Source of the DNA: Ginsengibacter sp963792025
Lineage (GTDB): Bacteria; Bacteroidota; Bacteroidia; Chitinophagales; Chitinophagaceae
Reading direction: 5' to 3'
Assembly (NCBI GenBank): GCA_963792025.1
Contig: CAWBUS010000004.1
Span: 62,001-126,000 of the forward strand
Length of the DNA: 64,000 nt
This document shows, in pieces, positions 19,200 to 28,357 of this stretch. How positions within the stretch are numbered: the stretch's first letter is position 1; every line of letters starts with the position of its first letter. Under the pieces are notes generated by a model, which saw only the letters and a list, made by a program, of their open reading frames with translations, had not been told where the DNA came from and made no database searches. The position numbers and the translations under genes were made by a program.

Positions 19200-19642
19200 C
19201 AGGCTGGTCGAATTATAACCTGGATACTCCCCTGAGTGGTTCTGATTCTGAAATTAGAAACTTCTTAATTCGTCGCCCTAGCGAAAAGGAAGCCAAGAGC
19301 TAATGGAATTTATCAATAAAGAGATGATAAAGAAGTTACTGAATCGGTTGATGTCACAGGAAGGCAAATGGTCTCAGGAGAGCAGATAGGAAAACTGCTT
19401 TGCAACAAACACGACTATTAAAATTAGAAAAAAAATTAAAGAGAGTAGTGCCAATGTGGAGGTGGCGTTAATTTGTGATCTTTTGTTTTTTAGCTTACTC
19501 TTATTATTATTGCGATTATAATTATTTTCGAATTGATATTTGAACTGCTTGTAATTTTCTGAATGATTTGTATCATTAACCGATAATCATATAGGACCAT
19601 AAAATTAATTTTTCCTAACTTGGGATGATTTAAATTCCGATT
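19200..19642. other. Intergenic region with coding-like debris
   Basis: A 443-bp gap between fabF and rnc. On the plus strand a stretch without a start codon (about 19203-19302) reads YNLDTPLSGSDSEIRNFLIR. A one-base shift then leads into MEFINKEMIKKLLNRLM (from 19303), ending near 19391. It looks like a decayed or frameshifted small gene but matches no family I know. A minus-strand frame with a transmembrane helix overlaps it and is listed separately. Confidence 0.3.
19374..19590 (-). CDS. Possible small single-helix membrane protein (uncertain)
   Basis: About 70 codons are open on the minus strand. They encode an Asn/Lys-rich N-terminal part (NYKQFKYQFENN...KSKLKNKRSQ), one hydrophobic helix (TLALLSLIFFLILIVVFVA) and a short tail ending at 19374. 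There is no ATG in frame. Removing one base just after the ATG at 19588-19590 would supply one, which fits the +1 errors seen elsewhere in this sequence. No family is recognised, and the complementary strand is also partly open, so this may be chance. Confidence 0.25.
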
Positions 19643-20353
19643 GTGCATTTTATCCGAAATTTTTTTTCTTCAAAGGCAGACAGAGATTTGAGAAACCAAC
19701 TCCGCAACGTACTTGGCTTATCGCCCGGCAAACTAAATTTATATAAAACCGCTCTCAGTCATCGTTCTATAAGAGAAGGCGCAGATGAAAATAATGAACG
19801 ACTTGAATTTTTAGGAGATGCTGTATTGAGTTCATTAGTAGCACACTATCTTTTTATGCGTTATCCATATAAAGACGAAGGTTTTTTAACTGAGATGCGA
19901 AGCAAGATGGTTAACCGCAACCAGTTAAATGAAATCGCTTTAAAAATCGGGCTGAAGAAAATCACTTTTTATAACCGGTTTGATAACTCCCTAAAGATTT
20001 CGCAGATATTTGGCAATACGTTGGAAGCGGTTGTGGGCGCTGTTTACCTTGATAAGGGTTATATAAAAACACGTAAATGGGTAAATGAACATATTATAAG
20101 CCCTCACTTATTTATGCAGGATCTGGAGAATCTTGACATCAATCAAAAAAATAAATTATACGGATGGGCCAATAAAAACGGGAAGAATCTTGAGTTTGAA
20201 ACATTGGACGAAAAAATTGAAAATGGTAGGAGATTATTCACCATTGCCGCCAAAGTTGATGGCGTTGTAATTGCTGAAGCAAAAGCCTATAATAAAAAAG
20301 ATGCCAGCCAGGTGGCCGCACAAATTGCAGTTGAAAAATTAGGACTACTATGA
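19643..20353 (+). CDS. rnc: Ribonuclease III
   Basis: Cleaves double-stranded RNA in rRNA processing and mRNA decay. The start is GTG. The catalytic domain shows the signature ERLEFLGDAVL (about 48-58) and the second acidic cluster GNTLEAVVGAVYLDKGY (E, D). A C-terminal dsRNA-binding domain follows (NKLYGWANKNGKNLEFE...AEAKAYNKKDASQVAAQIAVEKL). The length of 236 residues is normal. The stop overlaps the gpsA start as ATGA, so the two are translated from one transcript. Confidence 0.95.
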   Translation: MHFIRNFFSSKADRDLRNQLRNVLGLSPGKLNLYKTALSHRSIREGADENNERLEFLGDAVLSSLVAHYLFMRYPYKDEGFLTEMRSKMVNRNQLNEIALKIGLKKITFYNRFDNSLKISQIFGNTLEAVVGAVYLDKGYIKTRKWVNEHIISPHLFMQDLENLDINQKNKLYGWANKNGKNLEFETLDEKIENGRRLFTIAAKVDGVVIAEAKAYNKKDASQVAAQIAVEKLGLL

Positions 20354-21393
20354 AATTTGGAATCATTGGCAGCGGAAGCTGGGGTACTGCATTGGCTAAA
20401 ATTTTAACTGATAATAATCATTCAATTAATTGGTGGATAAGAAGCCAGGCAGTTATAGAGCATTTTAAAAAACGTCATCATAATCCACAGTATTTAAGCT
20501 CTGCATATTTCGATACAAATCTATTGCATCTAACAACCAATGTTGAAGAGGTAATAAGTGGATCTGATTATATATTAATTGCGGTTCCTTCGGCTTATGC
20601 ATTAGATGTATTGGGCGGTTTGCCAAAAAATATTTTTCAGAATAAAAAAATCGTTTCTGCGATAAAAGGCATACTCCCTGAACATAATTTATTGTTGAAT
20701 GACTATCTCAAAAATGAATATGATGTAGAACTGGCCAATTATTTTACGATACTTGGCCCCTGCCACGCAGAAGAAATTGCTGCTGAAAAATTATCTTATC
20801 TCACTTTCTCTGGAGTGGATGTTGAAACGACTCAATTAATAGCTGCTCATTTTAAAACCGATTACCTAAACACGATCGATAATACCGATATCTATGGTGT
20901 ACAGTTTGCGGCAATTCTTAAAAATATTTATGCGCTTGGTGCCGGTATAGCCCATGGTCTTGAATATGGCGATAATTTTTTGAGTGTGCTTATTGCCAAC
21001 AGTGCTGATGAAATGGCGGGGTTTTTAAGAAAGGCCGGAATACAAAACGTAGAGGTGGGAAGTATAGACCATACGTTGATGCATACACAAAACGAAAAAC
21101 ATGTAACCAACTACGCAGCCTCTGTTTATTTGGGAGATCTATTGGTAACCTGCTATTCATTATACAGCCGTAACAGAACGTTTGGAAATATGATTGGCAA
21201 AGGGTACTCGGTAAAATCAGCGCAGCTTGAAATGAATATGGTTGCAGAGGGATATAATGCGAGCAAGTGTATCCACATAATTAATAAAAATATACTGGCA
21301 GAAATACCGATTGCTGATACTATTTATAAAATTTTATGGGAGCATCTTTCCCCCGTGGAAGGTTTTAAGGCAATTGAAGAGACGCTGGTTTGA
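20350..21393 (+). CDS. gpsA: Glycerol-3-phosphate dehydrogenase [NAD(P)+]
   Basis: Reduces dihydroxyacetone phosphate to sn-glycerol-3-phosphate, the backbone of membrane phospholipids. The N-terminal Rossmann motif is FGIIGSGSWGTALAKIL. SAIKGILPEHNLLLNDYL, LGPCHAEEIA and the catalytic-lysine helix YGVQFAAILKNIYALGAGIA are all present. The length of 347 residues is normal. It overlaps rnc by 4 bp. Confidence 0.95.
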   Translation: MKFGIIGSGSWGTALAKILTDNNHSINWWIRSQAVIEHFKKRHHNPQYLSSAYFDTNLLHLTTNVEEVISGSDYILIAVPSAYALDVLGGLPKNIFQNKKIVSAIKGILPEHNLLLNDYLKNEYDVELANYFTILGPCHAEEIAAEKLSYLTFSGVDVETTQLIAAHFKTDYLNTIDNTDIYGVQFAAILKNIYALGAGIAHGLEYGDNFLSVLIANSADEMAGFLRKAGIQNVEVGSIDHTLMHTQNEKHVTNYAASVYLGDLLVTCYSLYSRNRTFGNMIGKGYSVKSAQLEMNMVAEGYNASKCIHIINKNILAEIPIADTIYKILWEHLSPVEGFKAIEETLV

Positions 21394-21398
21394 TTATT

Positions 21399-22538
21399 TT
21401 AAATAAAAAGGTCAGCCGATATTCCATCTGCAAATAATTTTCCTTCATCAGTCAATAGAAGTTTTTCCCTATTATAAACTATCATTTTTTTGCTAATATA
21501 ATTAACAACAGCATCTTCTATTTTTTTCCTTTCTTTCATTGAGAAATTAATTTCTATAACTTTCAAATCAAGCCCTTCAATGGTTCGCAAAGAGGTCATG
21601 ATATATTCGTTTAGCCGCTCAACGTTAGTAAGCTTTTCTTCTTCAAAAGGAATAATATTATTTTTTATTGATTGAATGTACAATGCATTATTGGCAATAT
21701 TCCATCTCCTGCTTTCGCCGTCATAAGAATGAGCAGAAGGTCCAATGCCAATGTATTTCTTGCCCTGCCAGTAGCTGCTGTTATGCCTGCTTCGATAACC
21801 GGGTTTTGCAAAGTTGGAAATTTCATAATGCTCATAACCGGCTTCTTTCATCCATTTCATGAGTAGTAAAAATTGTCGTGCCTGCTGATCAGTATCAATG
21901 TCAACTTTCTTTTTTAAATGAATCATTTTTTGCAACGCCGTCTTTGGCTCTACCGTTAGTGCATAACAGGCAATGTGAGGAGCGCCCAGGTTTATTGCCT
22001 GCTCAACATTCATCTTCCATTCTTCATCCTTAAGACCAGGCGTTCCATATATAAGATCGACAGAAAAATTATTAAACCCTGATTTTTTTGTCAGTATTAC
22101 ACTATCAAGAGCCTGTGCAGTATTGTGTACTCTGTTCATCCATTCCAAATCTTTTTGTTGAAAAGACTGAATGCCGATACTTAACCTGTTGATGCCTGTT
22201 TCTTTCCAGGTGATTAATTTTTCTTTGTTGATGTCATCCGGGTTGGCTTCAATAGTAATCTCGGCTTCGTCGTTTAGTGAAAAATTATTTTTTATTGCAT
22301 CTAATATTTTTTTTATATAATAATTAGTGAGCAGACTTGGCGTCCCTCCTCCAAAATATATGGTTTCTATAATTTCTGTTTCGCTTTTATCGTTTATTAA
22401 ATAAACACGTGAAAGATTGATTTCTTTTATTAAAGCAGCAATCATTTCGTCTTTAGCCTCCAATAGAGTAGAGAAATGAAAATTGCAATAATAACACGCC
22501 TGTTTGCAAAATGGAATATGAATATAAATGCCTGCCAA
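21399..22538 (-). CDS. hemW: Radical SAM heme chaperone HemW
   Basis: A radical-SAM protein related to coproporphyrinogen dehydrogenase HemN, which HemW members serve as haem carriers rather than as the enzyme. The [4Fe-4S] motif CKQACYYCNF carries C11, C15 and C18, with the short spacing and the F that mark the HemW subgroup. Further motifs are YFGGGTPSLL, EANPDDINKEKL and SIGIQSFQ. The C-terminal winged-helix part is seen at LNEYIMTSLRTIEGLDL. The 379-residue length is typical. hemD lies 3 kb away on the other strand, so tetrapyrrole genes are near but not in one operon. Confidence 0.9.
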   Translation of the reverse strand: MAGIYIHIPFCKQACYYCNFHFSTLLEAKDEMIAALIKEINLSRVYLINDKSETEIIETIYFGGGTPSLLTNYYIKKILDAIKNNFSLNDEAEITIEANPDDINKEKLITWKETGINRLSIGIQSFQQKDLEWMNRVHNTAQALDSVILTKKSGFNNFSVDLIYGTPGLKDEEWKMNVEQAINLGAPHIACYALTVEPKTALQKMIHLKKKVDIDTDQQARQFLLLMKWMKEAGYEHYEISNFAKPGYRSRHNSSYWQGKKYIGIGPSAHSYDGESRRWNIANNALYIQSIKNNIIPFEEEKLTNVERLNEYIMTSLRTIEGLDLKVIEINFSMKERKKIEDAVVNYISKKMIVYNREKLLLTDEGKLFADGISADLFI

Positions 22539-22617
22539 TATTTCCTGGTTTGTTTTACATGTCTTACATCATTCGGACATCGTTCTCAATATTTCATTTT
22601 AGATTTGAATGATTAAC

Positions 22618-24435
22618 ATGAAAGTAGCAAGAATAAAATATTTCAACCGTGTTTCGTTATTTGTTGCGTCAATATTTTTATCTGTTACAACTATTTCTGC
22701 TCAGAAAAAATATACGGTCGATTATAAATTGTCGGGTGCAGACACGATCCGAAAAGTGCCACAACTAGGCCTTAAAACCTCTTTCGAAGGGAAAGGATTT
22801 GCCACTGATTATTTAAATAGCTTACCTGCAACACTTGTATCCAGGGGCTTTCCCGGTGCATCTGTCGATTCTGTTGTATATGATTCAACCCAGGCAAATG
22901 TTAGTTTGTATTTGGGCGAACAATATAAATGGGTGCAAATAAATACAGATAGTGTTGATGAAAAATTGTTGGAAGCCACCGGCTGGAACGCAAAACAATT
23001 TAATAATAAGACGATTGATCTTAATCGTTTGCAGCAGCAGGAAGAGAGGATCTTAAGTTATTACGAAAACAACGGATATCCTTTTGCCGAAGTTTCATTG
23101 AATAATGTTGAGATAACTGGCAATAAAATTAAAGGTGATCTTGAAGTAAAAAAAGGCCCCTTGTATCATATCGACAGTGTCAGGGTTTTCGGAAAAGCGA
23201 AAATTAAAAACCTATTTCTTCAACACTATATTGACATTAGTAATGGCAGTATTTATAGTAATCAGAAGTTACAAAAAGTAAGCAACAGGTTAAAGCAATT
23301 GCCTTACCTGCAGGAATTGCAGCCCTGGGATGTAACAATGTTGGGCAGCGGGTCTATTCTAAATTTATATTTACAACCCAAACGCAGTAGTGAAATAAAT
23401 GTGCTCGTAGGCTTTTTACCCGGCAACACTACTACTGGTAAAACTCAAATAACAGGTGATGTACATCTTAATTTAAAAAACTCACTTGGGCAAGGCGAAA
23501 ATATTTTAGTTAACTGGCAGCAATTGCAACCACAATCTCCCCGATTGAATCTGGGTTTTAACCAGCCCTATATGTTTAATTCGTTATTTGGTATTGATTT
23601 TAGTTTTGATCTGCTAAAGAGAGATTCTTCGTACTTGCAACTGAATGGCATTATCGGAATTCAGTATAGCTTATCTGTAAATCAATCGGGCAAAATTTTT
23701 TACCAGAATGAACGGAGTTACTTGCTCTCCGGTGGAGTAGATACCAATAGTATTTTAATTACAAAAAGACTGCCCTCTAACATTGATGTGGGTTCAGGTA
23801 ATTTTGGAATTAGCTATGAATTTGTAAATACGAATTACCGACCTAACCCAAGAACCGGCAACGAGGTTTCTATAACGGCAACTGCAGGCATTAAAAAAAT
23901 AACGAAGAATAATAATATCGTCAATCTGAAAGATCCGTCAGAGCCTGGATTTGATTTTAATTCCCTGTACGATTCTGTAAAATTAAAATCATATCGTTTG
24001 CGTTTATTACTGGCTGCCGCACATTATACGCCCATGGGCAAACGAAGTACATTAAAAACGGCGGCTAATATCGGCTGGTACCAAAGCCCCCAAACATTTC
24101 AAAACGAATTGTTCCAGATAGGCGGGTATAAATTGCTAAGAGGTTTTGATGAAGAAAGTATTTATGCAAATCAATACGCAGTTTTTACAGCAGAATACAG
24201 GTACCTTGTTGGTGTTAATTCAAACTTCTTTGGATTTACAGATATTGGCTTCACACAGACAAAATTTAATTCAATAGATTATTCTAATGATTTTATCAGC
24301 GCAGGAATCGGCCTTGCCTTCGAAACAAAATTTGGTCTATTGAATCTAAGTTATGCGATAGGAAAAAGGAACGATATTAAATTTGATATTCGCAATGCTT
24401 CCAAAATACATTTTGGCTATATCAACTATTTTTGA
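22618..24435 (+). CDS. Omp85/TamA-like outer-membrane protein
   Basis: A 605-residue outer-membrane beta-barrel protein of the Omp85 superfamily (BamA/TamA/ShlB-like). It has a signal peptide (VASIFLSVTTISAQ). POTRA-like segments follow at about residues 100-230 (ILSYYENNGYPFAEVSLNNV; LEVKKGPLYHIDSVRVFGKA). The remainder is a barrel with the characteristic GGYKLLRGFDEESIYANQY motif (RGF box) and a final aromatic residue (...GYINYF*), the barrel signal recognised by BamA. The substrate is unknown; a role in protein insertion or secretion is inferred from the family. The ATG at 22618 is favoured over 22609. It is followed 16 bp downstream by the DUF4271 gene. Confidence 0.8.
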   Translation: MKVARIKYFNRVSLFVASIFLSVTTISAQKKYTVDYKLSGADTIRKVPQLGLKTSFEGKGFATDYLNSLPATLVSRGFPGASVDSVVYDSTQANVSLYLGEQYKWVQINTDSVDEKLLEATGWNAKQFNNKTIDLNRLQQQEERILSYYENNGYPFAEVSLNNVEITGNKIKGDLEVKKGPLYHIDSVRVFGKAKIKNLFLQHYIDISNGSIYSNQKLQKVSNRLKQLPYLQELQPWDVTMLGSGSILNLYLQPKRSSEINVLVGFLPGNTTTGKTQITGDVHLNLKNSLGQGENILVNWQQLQPQSPRLNLGFNQPYMFNSLFGIDFSFDLLKRDSSYLQLNGIIGIQYSLSVNQSGKIFYQNERSYLLSGGVDTNSILITKRLPSNIDVGSGNFGISYEFVNTNYRPNPRTGNEVSITATAGIKKITKNNNIVNLKDPSEPGFDFNSLYDSVKLKSYRLRLLLAAAHYTPMGKRSTLKTAANIGWYQSPQTFQNELFQIGGYKLLRGFDEESIYANQYAVFTAEYRYLVGVNSNFFGFTDIGFTQTKFNSIDYSNDFISAGIGLAFETKFGLLNLSYAIGKRNDIKFDIRNASKIHFGYINYF

Positions 24436-24451
24436 GCTATTAAAAATAAAA

Positions 24452-25453
24452 ATGACGCGGCATTTCCTTATTACTTTATTGCTTATTTCTTTTGGAACGT
24501 GCCTTTATGCCCAGCAAGTTCAGGATAGCTTAAAGCCTTATAAACCCGATGCCTCGGTTAAGGCCATACCCGATACTCCAGGTTTTAATAAGATGCCGCC
24601 TAAAGTAGTACATCACAAGATCAGGCCTGATACAGCACTGATTGCACTTACTGATACATCGGGGTTACATGTTGATTCGCTCAACGTGTTGATTCAACCG
24701 GTAGTAAAATCATATCGCTCAGTTGTGGATTCATTGCTTTTGGCAGGTAAATTTATTAACGTTAAGGAACCGGCCACCTATTTCATTGCTGAAAAAAAGC
24801 AATCAACCGGAGAGGAATTTATTTTCTATTCGCTTTGTGTCGTGGTCTTAATTCTTGGCCTATTTAAAACTTTTTACAATACCTATTTTAATAATCTTTT
24901 CAAAGTATTTTTTAATACATCCATAAGGCAGACGCAGCTTACAGATCAGTTGGAACAAGCCAAACTTCCTTCTTTTATTCTTAATATTTTTTTTACCATA
25001 AGCGTAGGCTTTTATATATGGTTGCTTTTTAGACATTACCAGCCGCCGAGGCTCATCAATAACCAGCTCTTACTGCCTTTTTGCGTACTGGGAATAGCGG
25101 CCTTGTATTTTGTAAAATATTGTATTCTTAAGTTTATGGGATGGATGAGCGGGATGCAGCAGGCCGCCGACAATTATATTTTTGTAATATTTCTTGTAAA
25201 TAAGATTACCGGGATAGTGCTGCTTCCCTTTGTAATTTTACTAGCATTCTCATTATCGCAATGGACAAATTTTATTGTGGTCTTCTCGCTGTTGCTCACA
25301 GGTTTATTTTTCTTGTCGAGGTATGTGAAAATTTATGGTATTTTGGAATACCGCTTGCCGCTTAAACCTTTCCATTTTATGATTTATGTAACCGCGGTAG
25401 AAATTTTGCCGCTGCTTATAGTTTATAAATTGATAGTAGATTATATCATTTGA
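24452..25453 (+). CDS. DUF4271 multi-spanning membrane protein
   Basis: A 333-residue protein of the Bacteroidota-restricted DUF4271 family. A signal-like N-terminus (TRHFLITLLLISFGTCLYAQ) and a Pro/Asp-rich stretch precede several transmembrane helices (FIFYSLCVVVLILGLF; FILNIFFTISVGFYIWLLF; VLGIAALYFVKYCI; FVIFLVNKITGIVLLPFVILLAF; FIVVFSLLLTGLFFLSRYV; MIYVTAVEILPLLIVYKLI). Function is unknown. It lies directly before hemD, an arrangement common in this phylum, and follows the Omp85-like gene by 16 bp. The start at 24452 is the first ATG after the upstream stop that leaves a signal-like N-terminus. Confidence 0.75.
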   Translation: MTRHFLITLLLISFGTCLYAQQVQDSLKPYKPDASVKAIPDTPGFNKMPPKVVHHKIRPDTALIALTDTSGLHVDSLNVLIQPVVKSYRSVVDSLLLAGKFINVKEPATYFIAEKKQSTGEEFIFYSLCVVVLILGLFKTFYNTYFNNLFKVFFNTSIRQTQLTDQLEQAKLPSFILNIFFTISVGFYIWLLFRHYQPPRLINNQLLLPFCVLGIAALYFVKYCILKFMGWMSGMQQAADNYIFVIFLVNKITGIVLLPFVILLAFSLSQWTNFIVVFSLLLTGLFFLSRYVKIYGILEYRLPLKPFHFMIYVTAVEILPLLIVYKLIVDYII

Positions 25454-25522
25454 ATGTTGAATTTCAGGGCTTTTATAAACAGCAATTGCTTTTTTTGTAG
25501 TAAATATTCTAACAAAAAAATG

Positions 25523-25530
25523 TAACTTTG
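25523..25530 (+). promoter_or_regulatory. Promoter -7 box of hemD
   Basis: TAACTTTG is an exact match to TAnnTTTG. A TTTG lies at 25494-25497 with a 25-bp spacer, longer than the usual 19-20. The box lies 21 bp before the ATG at 25552 and overlaps the upstream TTG start at 25528, which is therefore unlikely. Confidence 0.55.
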
Positions 25531-25551
25531 CACCATACCTGTTCGATTACT

Positions 25552-26346
25552 ATGGATATGAAAACTGATTTACAAGAGCCAAGAACTTTGAAACAAATCG
25601 AAAATATTCTTATAACACAGGCAAGGCCGGAAGGGGACAAATCTCCTTACTTTGAAATGGCAAAAAAATATAACCTGAATCTCAGGTTCGAGCCATTCAT
25701 AAGAGTTGAGCCTATTTCATCAAAAGAATTCCGCAAACAAAAGATTGAAATTGCTGCATATTCCGCAGTAATATTTACAAGCCGCAATGCTATTGATCAT
25801 TTTTTCAGGACTTGTGAAGAATTGAAAATTACTATTTCTCAAAACACAAAATATTTTTGTATTACTGAGTCTGTGGCTCTTTATCTTCAAAAATTTATTT
25901 TATACAGGAAGAGAAAGGTGTTTTATGGGGCGGATGGTACCAATAAAAGTCTCTTTGATGTAATCAATAAACATAAAGAACTTGAGAAATTTTTATATCC
26001 CTGTTCGCAATCGTTTGATAGTGAAATAACCAACTGGCTTATCTCAAATAACTGCGAGTATGCAATACCGGTATTATACCAGATTATTTCAAATGATGTT
26101 AGAGAAGTTATCGAAAAGCAACATTATGATATCATTTGTTTTTTTACGCCTCTTGGTGTAAGAAGTTTTGTTGAAAATTGCCCGACATTTTCCCAGAACG
26201 GTACTATAGTTGGCGCATTTGGCGACAACACCCGCAAAGCAGTTCTGGCAGCAGGACTCACTCCTGATATTATTGCTCCGCAACCAAAAGCGCCGAGTAT
26301 GGTTTCAGCTTTGGAAAATTATCTTTCAGGATTGAGAAAAAAATAA
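25552..26346 (+). CDS. hemD: Uroporphyrinogen-III synthase
   Basis: Cyclises hydroxymethylbilane to uroporphyrinogen III in haem synthesis. The family is poorly conserved, so recognition rests on overall fold patterns: the N-terminal ILITQARPEGDKSPYFEMAKKY, AYSAVIFTSRNAIDHFF, the C-terminal IICFFTPLGVRSFVENCP and FGDNTRKAVLAAGLTPDIIAPQPKAPSMVSALENYL. The length of about 264 residues fits. The gene lies 98 bp after the DUF4271 gene with its own promoter. The start at 25552 (MDMKTDL) follows from the promoter position. Confidence 0.8.
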   Translation: MDMKTDLQEPRTLKQIENILITQARPEGDKSPYFEMAKKYNLNLRFEPFIRVEPISSKEFRKQKIEIAAYSAVIFTSRNAIDHFFRTCEELKITISQNTKYFCITESVALYLQKFILYRKRKVFYGADGTNKSLFDVINKHKELEKFLYPCSQSFDSEITNWLISNNCEYAIPVLYQIISNDVREVIEKQHYDIICFFTPLGVRSFVENCPTFSQNGTIVGAFGDNTRKAVLAAGLTPDIIAPQPKAPSMVSALENYLSGLRKK

Positions 26347-26435
26347 TCTCCCCGAAACTCACATCAAATCTTTATTAGTATTGCCAATTTTTTTATAGGC
26401 AAATGAATTTGATTTTAGACAGGTGCTAAAAAGGT

Positions 26436-26463
26436 AAAGCCCCTCCGTTAGGAAAGGGGCTTT
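26436..26463. terminator. Bidirectional terminator between hemD and gapA
   Basis: AAAGCCCCT (26436-26444) pairs perfectly with AGGGGCTTT (26455-26463). It lies between the two convergent stops and has A/T runs on both sides. Confidence 0.75.
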
Positions 26464-26505
26464 GTATATATTTCTATGAATAAAATAATAAACAGGATAT
26501 ACCAA

Positions 26506-27519
26506 TTATTTTTTTATTAGACCTGCGAAAAAATTTACTGTACGCACCAACTGTGAAACGTAACTCATTTCATTGTCGTACCAACTTACTGTTTTTACTA
26601 ATTGATCATCACCTACCGTAATCACTTTTGTTTGAGTGGCGTCGAACAAAGAACCATAATGAATTCCTATTACATCACTGCTTACTATTTCATCTTCAGT
26701 ATAGCCAAAGCTTTCATTGGACGCTGCTTTCATTGCTGCATTTACTTCTGCAATGGTGGTCTTTTTATTTAAGATTGAAGTGAGTTCTGTGAGAGAACCG
26801 GCAATAACGGGAACTCTCTGTGCGCCTCCGTCAAGCTTTCCTTTTAACTCCGGTAATACCACGCCGATGGCTTTAGCAGCACCGGTACTGTTAGGAACGA
26901 TGTTGGCAGCCGCTGCTCTTGCTCTTCTTAAGTCACCTTTCGCATGCGGAGCATCCAGCGTATTCTGATCATTCGTGTAGGCATGTATGGTAGTCATAAA
27001 ACCAACTCTAATGCCAAAGGAATCGTTCATAACTTTTGCCATGGGGGCCAGGCAATTGGTAGTGCATGATGCACACGAAATAATAGTTTCAGTACCATCG
27101 AGAATGTTGTGGTTTACATTAAATACAACCGTTTTTAAATCGCCGGTGGCCGGAGCAGAAATTATGACTTTTTTTGCGCCTGCTTTAATATGCGCTTCTG
27201 CTTTGTCTTTATCGGCAAAAAATCCGGTGCTTTCTATTACAACATCAACATCGTGTGTTCCCCATGGAATTTGCGAAGGATCTTTTTGTGCATATATTTT
27301 TATTTCTTCACCATTCACGACAATTGCATTATCTGTGCTTTTTACTTCACCTTCAAACCTTCCTTGTGCGCTATCATACTTTAATAAATGTGCCAATACT
27401 TTGGGACTGGTTAAATCATTAATAGCCACAACATCTATTCCTTCCATATTATAGATTTGCCTGAAAACCAGCCGGCCTATCCTGCCAAAACCATTAATAG
27501 CAACTTTAACTGTGCTCAT
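26506..27519 (-). CDS. gapA: Glyceraldehyde-3-phosphate dehydrogenase, type I
   Basis: Glycolytic enzyme that oxidises glyceraldehyde 3-phosphate to 1,3-bisphosphoglycerate with NAD. The N-terminal VAINGFGRIGRLVFRQI Rossmann motif and D35 (AINDLT) point to NAD preference. The catalytic C152 is in SCASCTTNCLAP and H179 in TTIHAYTNDQ. S-loop and C-terminal motifs follow (NIVPNSTGAAKAIG; WYDNEMSYVSQLVRTV). The length of 337 residues is standard. The gene is monocistronic with its own promoter box and a shared terminator. Confidence 0.96.
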   Translation of the reverse strand: MSTVKVAINGFGRIGRLVFRQIYNMEGIDVVAINDLTSPKVLAHLLKYDSAQGRFEGEVKSTDNAIVVNGEEIKIYAQKDPSQIPWGTHDVDVVIESTGFFADKDKAEAHIKAGAKKVIISAPATGDLKTVVFNVNHNILDGTETIISCASCTTNCLAPMAKVMNDSFGIRVGFMTTIHAYTNDQNTLDAPHAKGDLRRARAAAANIVPNSTGAAKAIGVVLPELKGKLDGGAQRVPVIAGSLTELTSILNKKTTIAEVNAAMKAASNESFGYTEDEIVSSDVIGIHYGSLFDATQTKVITVGDDQLVKTVSWYDNEMSYVSQLVRTVNFFAGLIKK

Positions 27520-27551
27520 AATTATTTGTTTTTTATTTTAAAATTGAGTTG

Positions 27552-27559
27552 CAAAATTA
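27552..27559 (-). promoter_or_regulatory. Promoter -7 box of gapA
   Basis: On the minus strand TAATTTTG matches TAnnTTTG. It lies 32 bp upstream of the gapA ATG. No TTTG at the -33 position. Confidence 0.45.
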
Positions 27560-27627
27560 AGCTTTGTTGCAGATATTTTGTATTAAAAAATTAATTCAAT
27601 TTTCACATATTCTTTGCATGGTGAAGC

Positions 27628-27643
27628 CCGGTTTTTAAACCGG
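27628..27643. repeat. Palindromic intergenic element
   Basis: CCGGTTT (27628-27634) and AAACCGG (27637-27643) form a perfect inverted repeat with a 2-base loop, 12 bp beyond the end of the glycosylase gene. Without a T-tract it is more like a dispersed palindrome than a terminator, though a hairpin-only terminator for the minus strand cannot be excluded. Confidence 0.4.
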
Positions 27644-27654
27644 TGGATATGCGA

Positions 27655-28260
27655 TTATCTGTTGCTACCGCTTACGTACTTATTTCCTTTTAAATAAAAC
27701 CTGTAAGGACGCAGCGCATCAGCTCCGGCACTTTCAACCCCAATTCGGGCACTCGTGCCAATTTGATTCGGATCAATTTTAAAATGGTCATCCATTAAAT
27801 AGATTTTATTGCCCAACAAGTGATTTCCGGAGTGCTGTTTAAAAATGCCAAGCGCCTTTCCCACATTTCCCGGTCCGCGGGTGAGTGTTTTATCAAGCGT
27901 TTCTTTACCGGTTCTCTTTAGCATAATATCGATTCCTTCTATTGGCTCAACGGCCCTTATTAACACGGCATCGGGAATATTTTTTTCGTTAGTTACTATA
28001 TTCATCATTTGATGCATGCCATAACATATATACACATACGCAGTACCAGCGTCGGAATACATGTGTTCATTGCGTGCCGTTCTTTTGCCGCCAAACGAAT
28101 GAGACGCCTTATCTGTATGGGCCACGTAAGCTTCCGTTTCAACAATTCTTCCGGAGGTAATGACGCCGTCAAAATTGGTGACAAGAATTTTGCCTACCAA
28201 TTCTTTTGCGATTAATACAACTTCTTTGCGCCTGTAAAATGATAATGGAATTTTTTTCAT
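27655..28260 (-). CDS. Alkyladenine/3-methyladenine DNA glycosylase (AAG/Mpg family)
   Basis: Removes alkylated purines from DNA in base-excision repair. The 201-residue protein has the family's VETEAYVAHTDKASHSF, TARNEHMYSDAGTAYVYICYGMHQMMNIVTNE (Tyr/Asn/Met at the base-flipping site), AVLIRAVEP and LTRGPGNVGKALGI. The glutamate in VETEAY is the catalytic residue known from the human enzyme. The length is normal for bacterial members. It is divergent from the EI24-like gene. Confidence 0.9.
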   Translation of the reverse strand: MKKIPLSFYRRKEVVLIAKELVGKILVTNFDGVITSGRIVETEAYVAHTDKASHSFGGKRTARNEHMYSDAGTAYVYICYGMHQMMNIVTNEKNIPDAVLIRAVEPIEGIDIMLKRTGKETLDKTLTRGPGNVGKALGIFKQHSGNHLLGNKIYLMDDHFKIDPNQIGTSARIGVESAGADALRPYRFYLKGNKYVSGSNR

Positions 28261-28327
28261 ATGTGAAACTTAACTAAAAATCAAGACATCAAAATAAAAC
28301 TTTCCGATGAAACCAGATTATATTATC

Positions 28328-28335
28328 TAAGTTTG
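28328..28335 (+). promoter_or_regulatory. Promoter -7 box of the EI24-like gene
   Basis: TAAGTTTG matches TAnnTTTG exactly, 22 bp before the TTG start at 28358. The nearest -33-like motif is TTTC at 28301. Confidence 0.4.
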
Positions 28336-28357
28336 GCAATACCATTATGCAACGTCA

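Noticed and set aside
27628..27643. gapA or mpg intrinsic terminator
   Set aside because: The palindrome has no T-run on either strand, so it is listed as a repeat.
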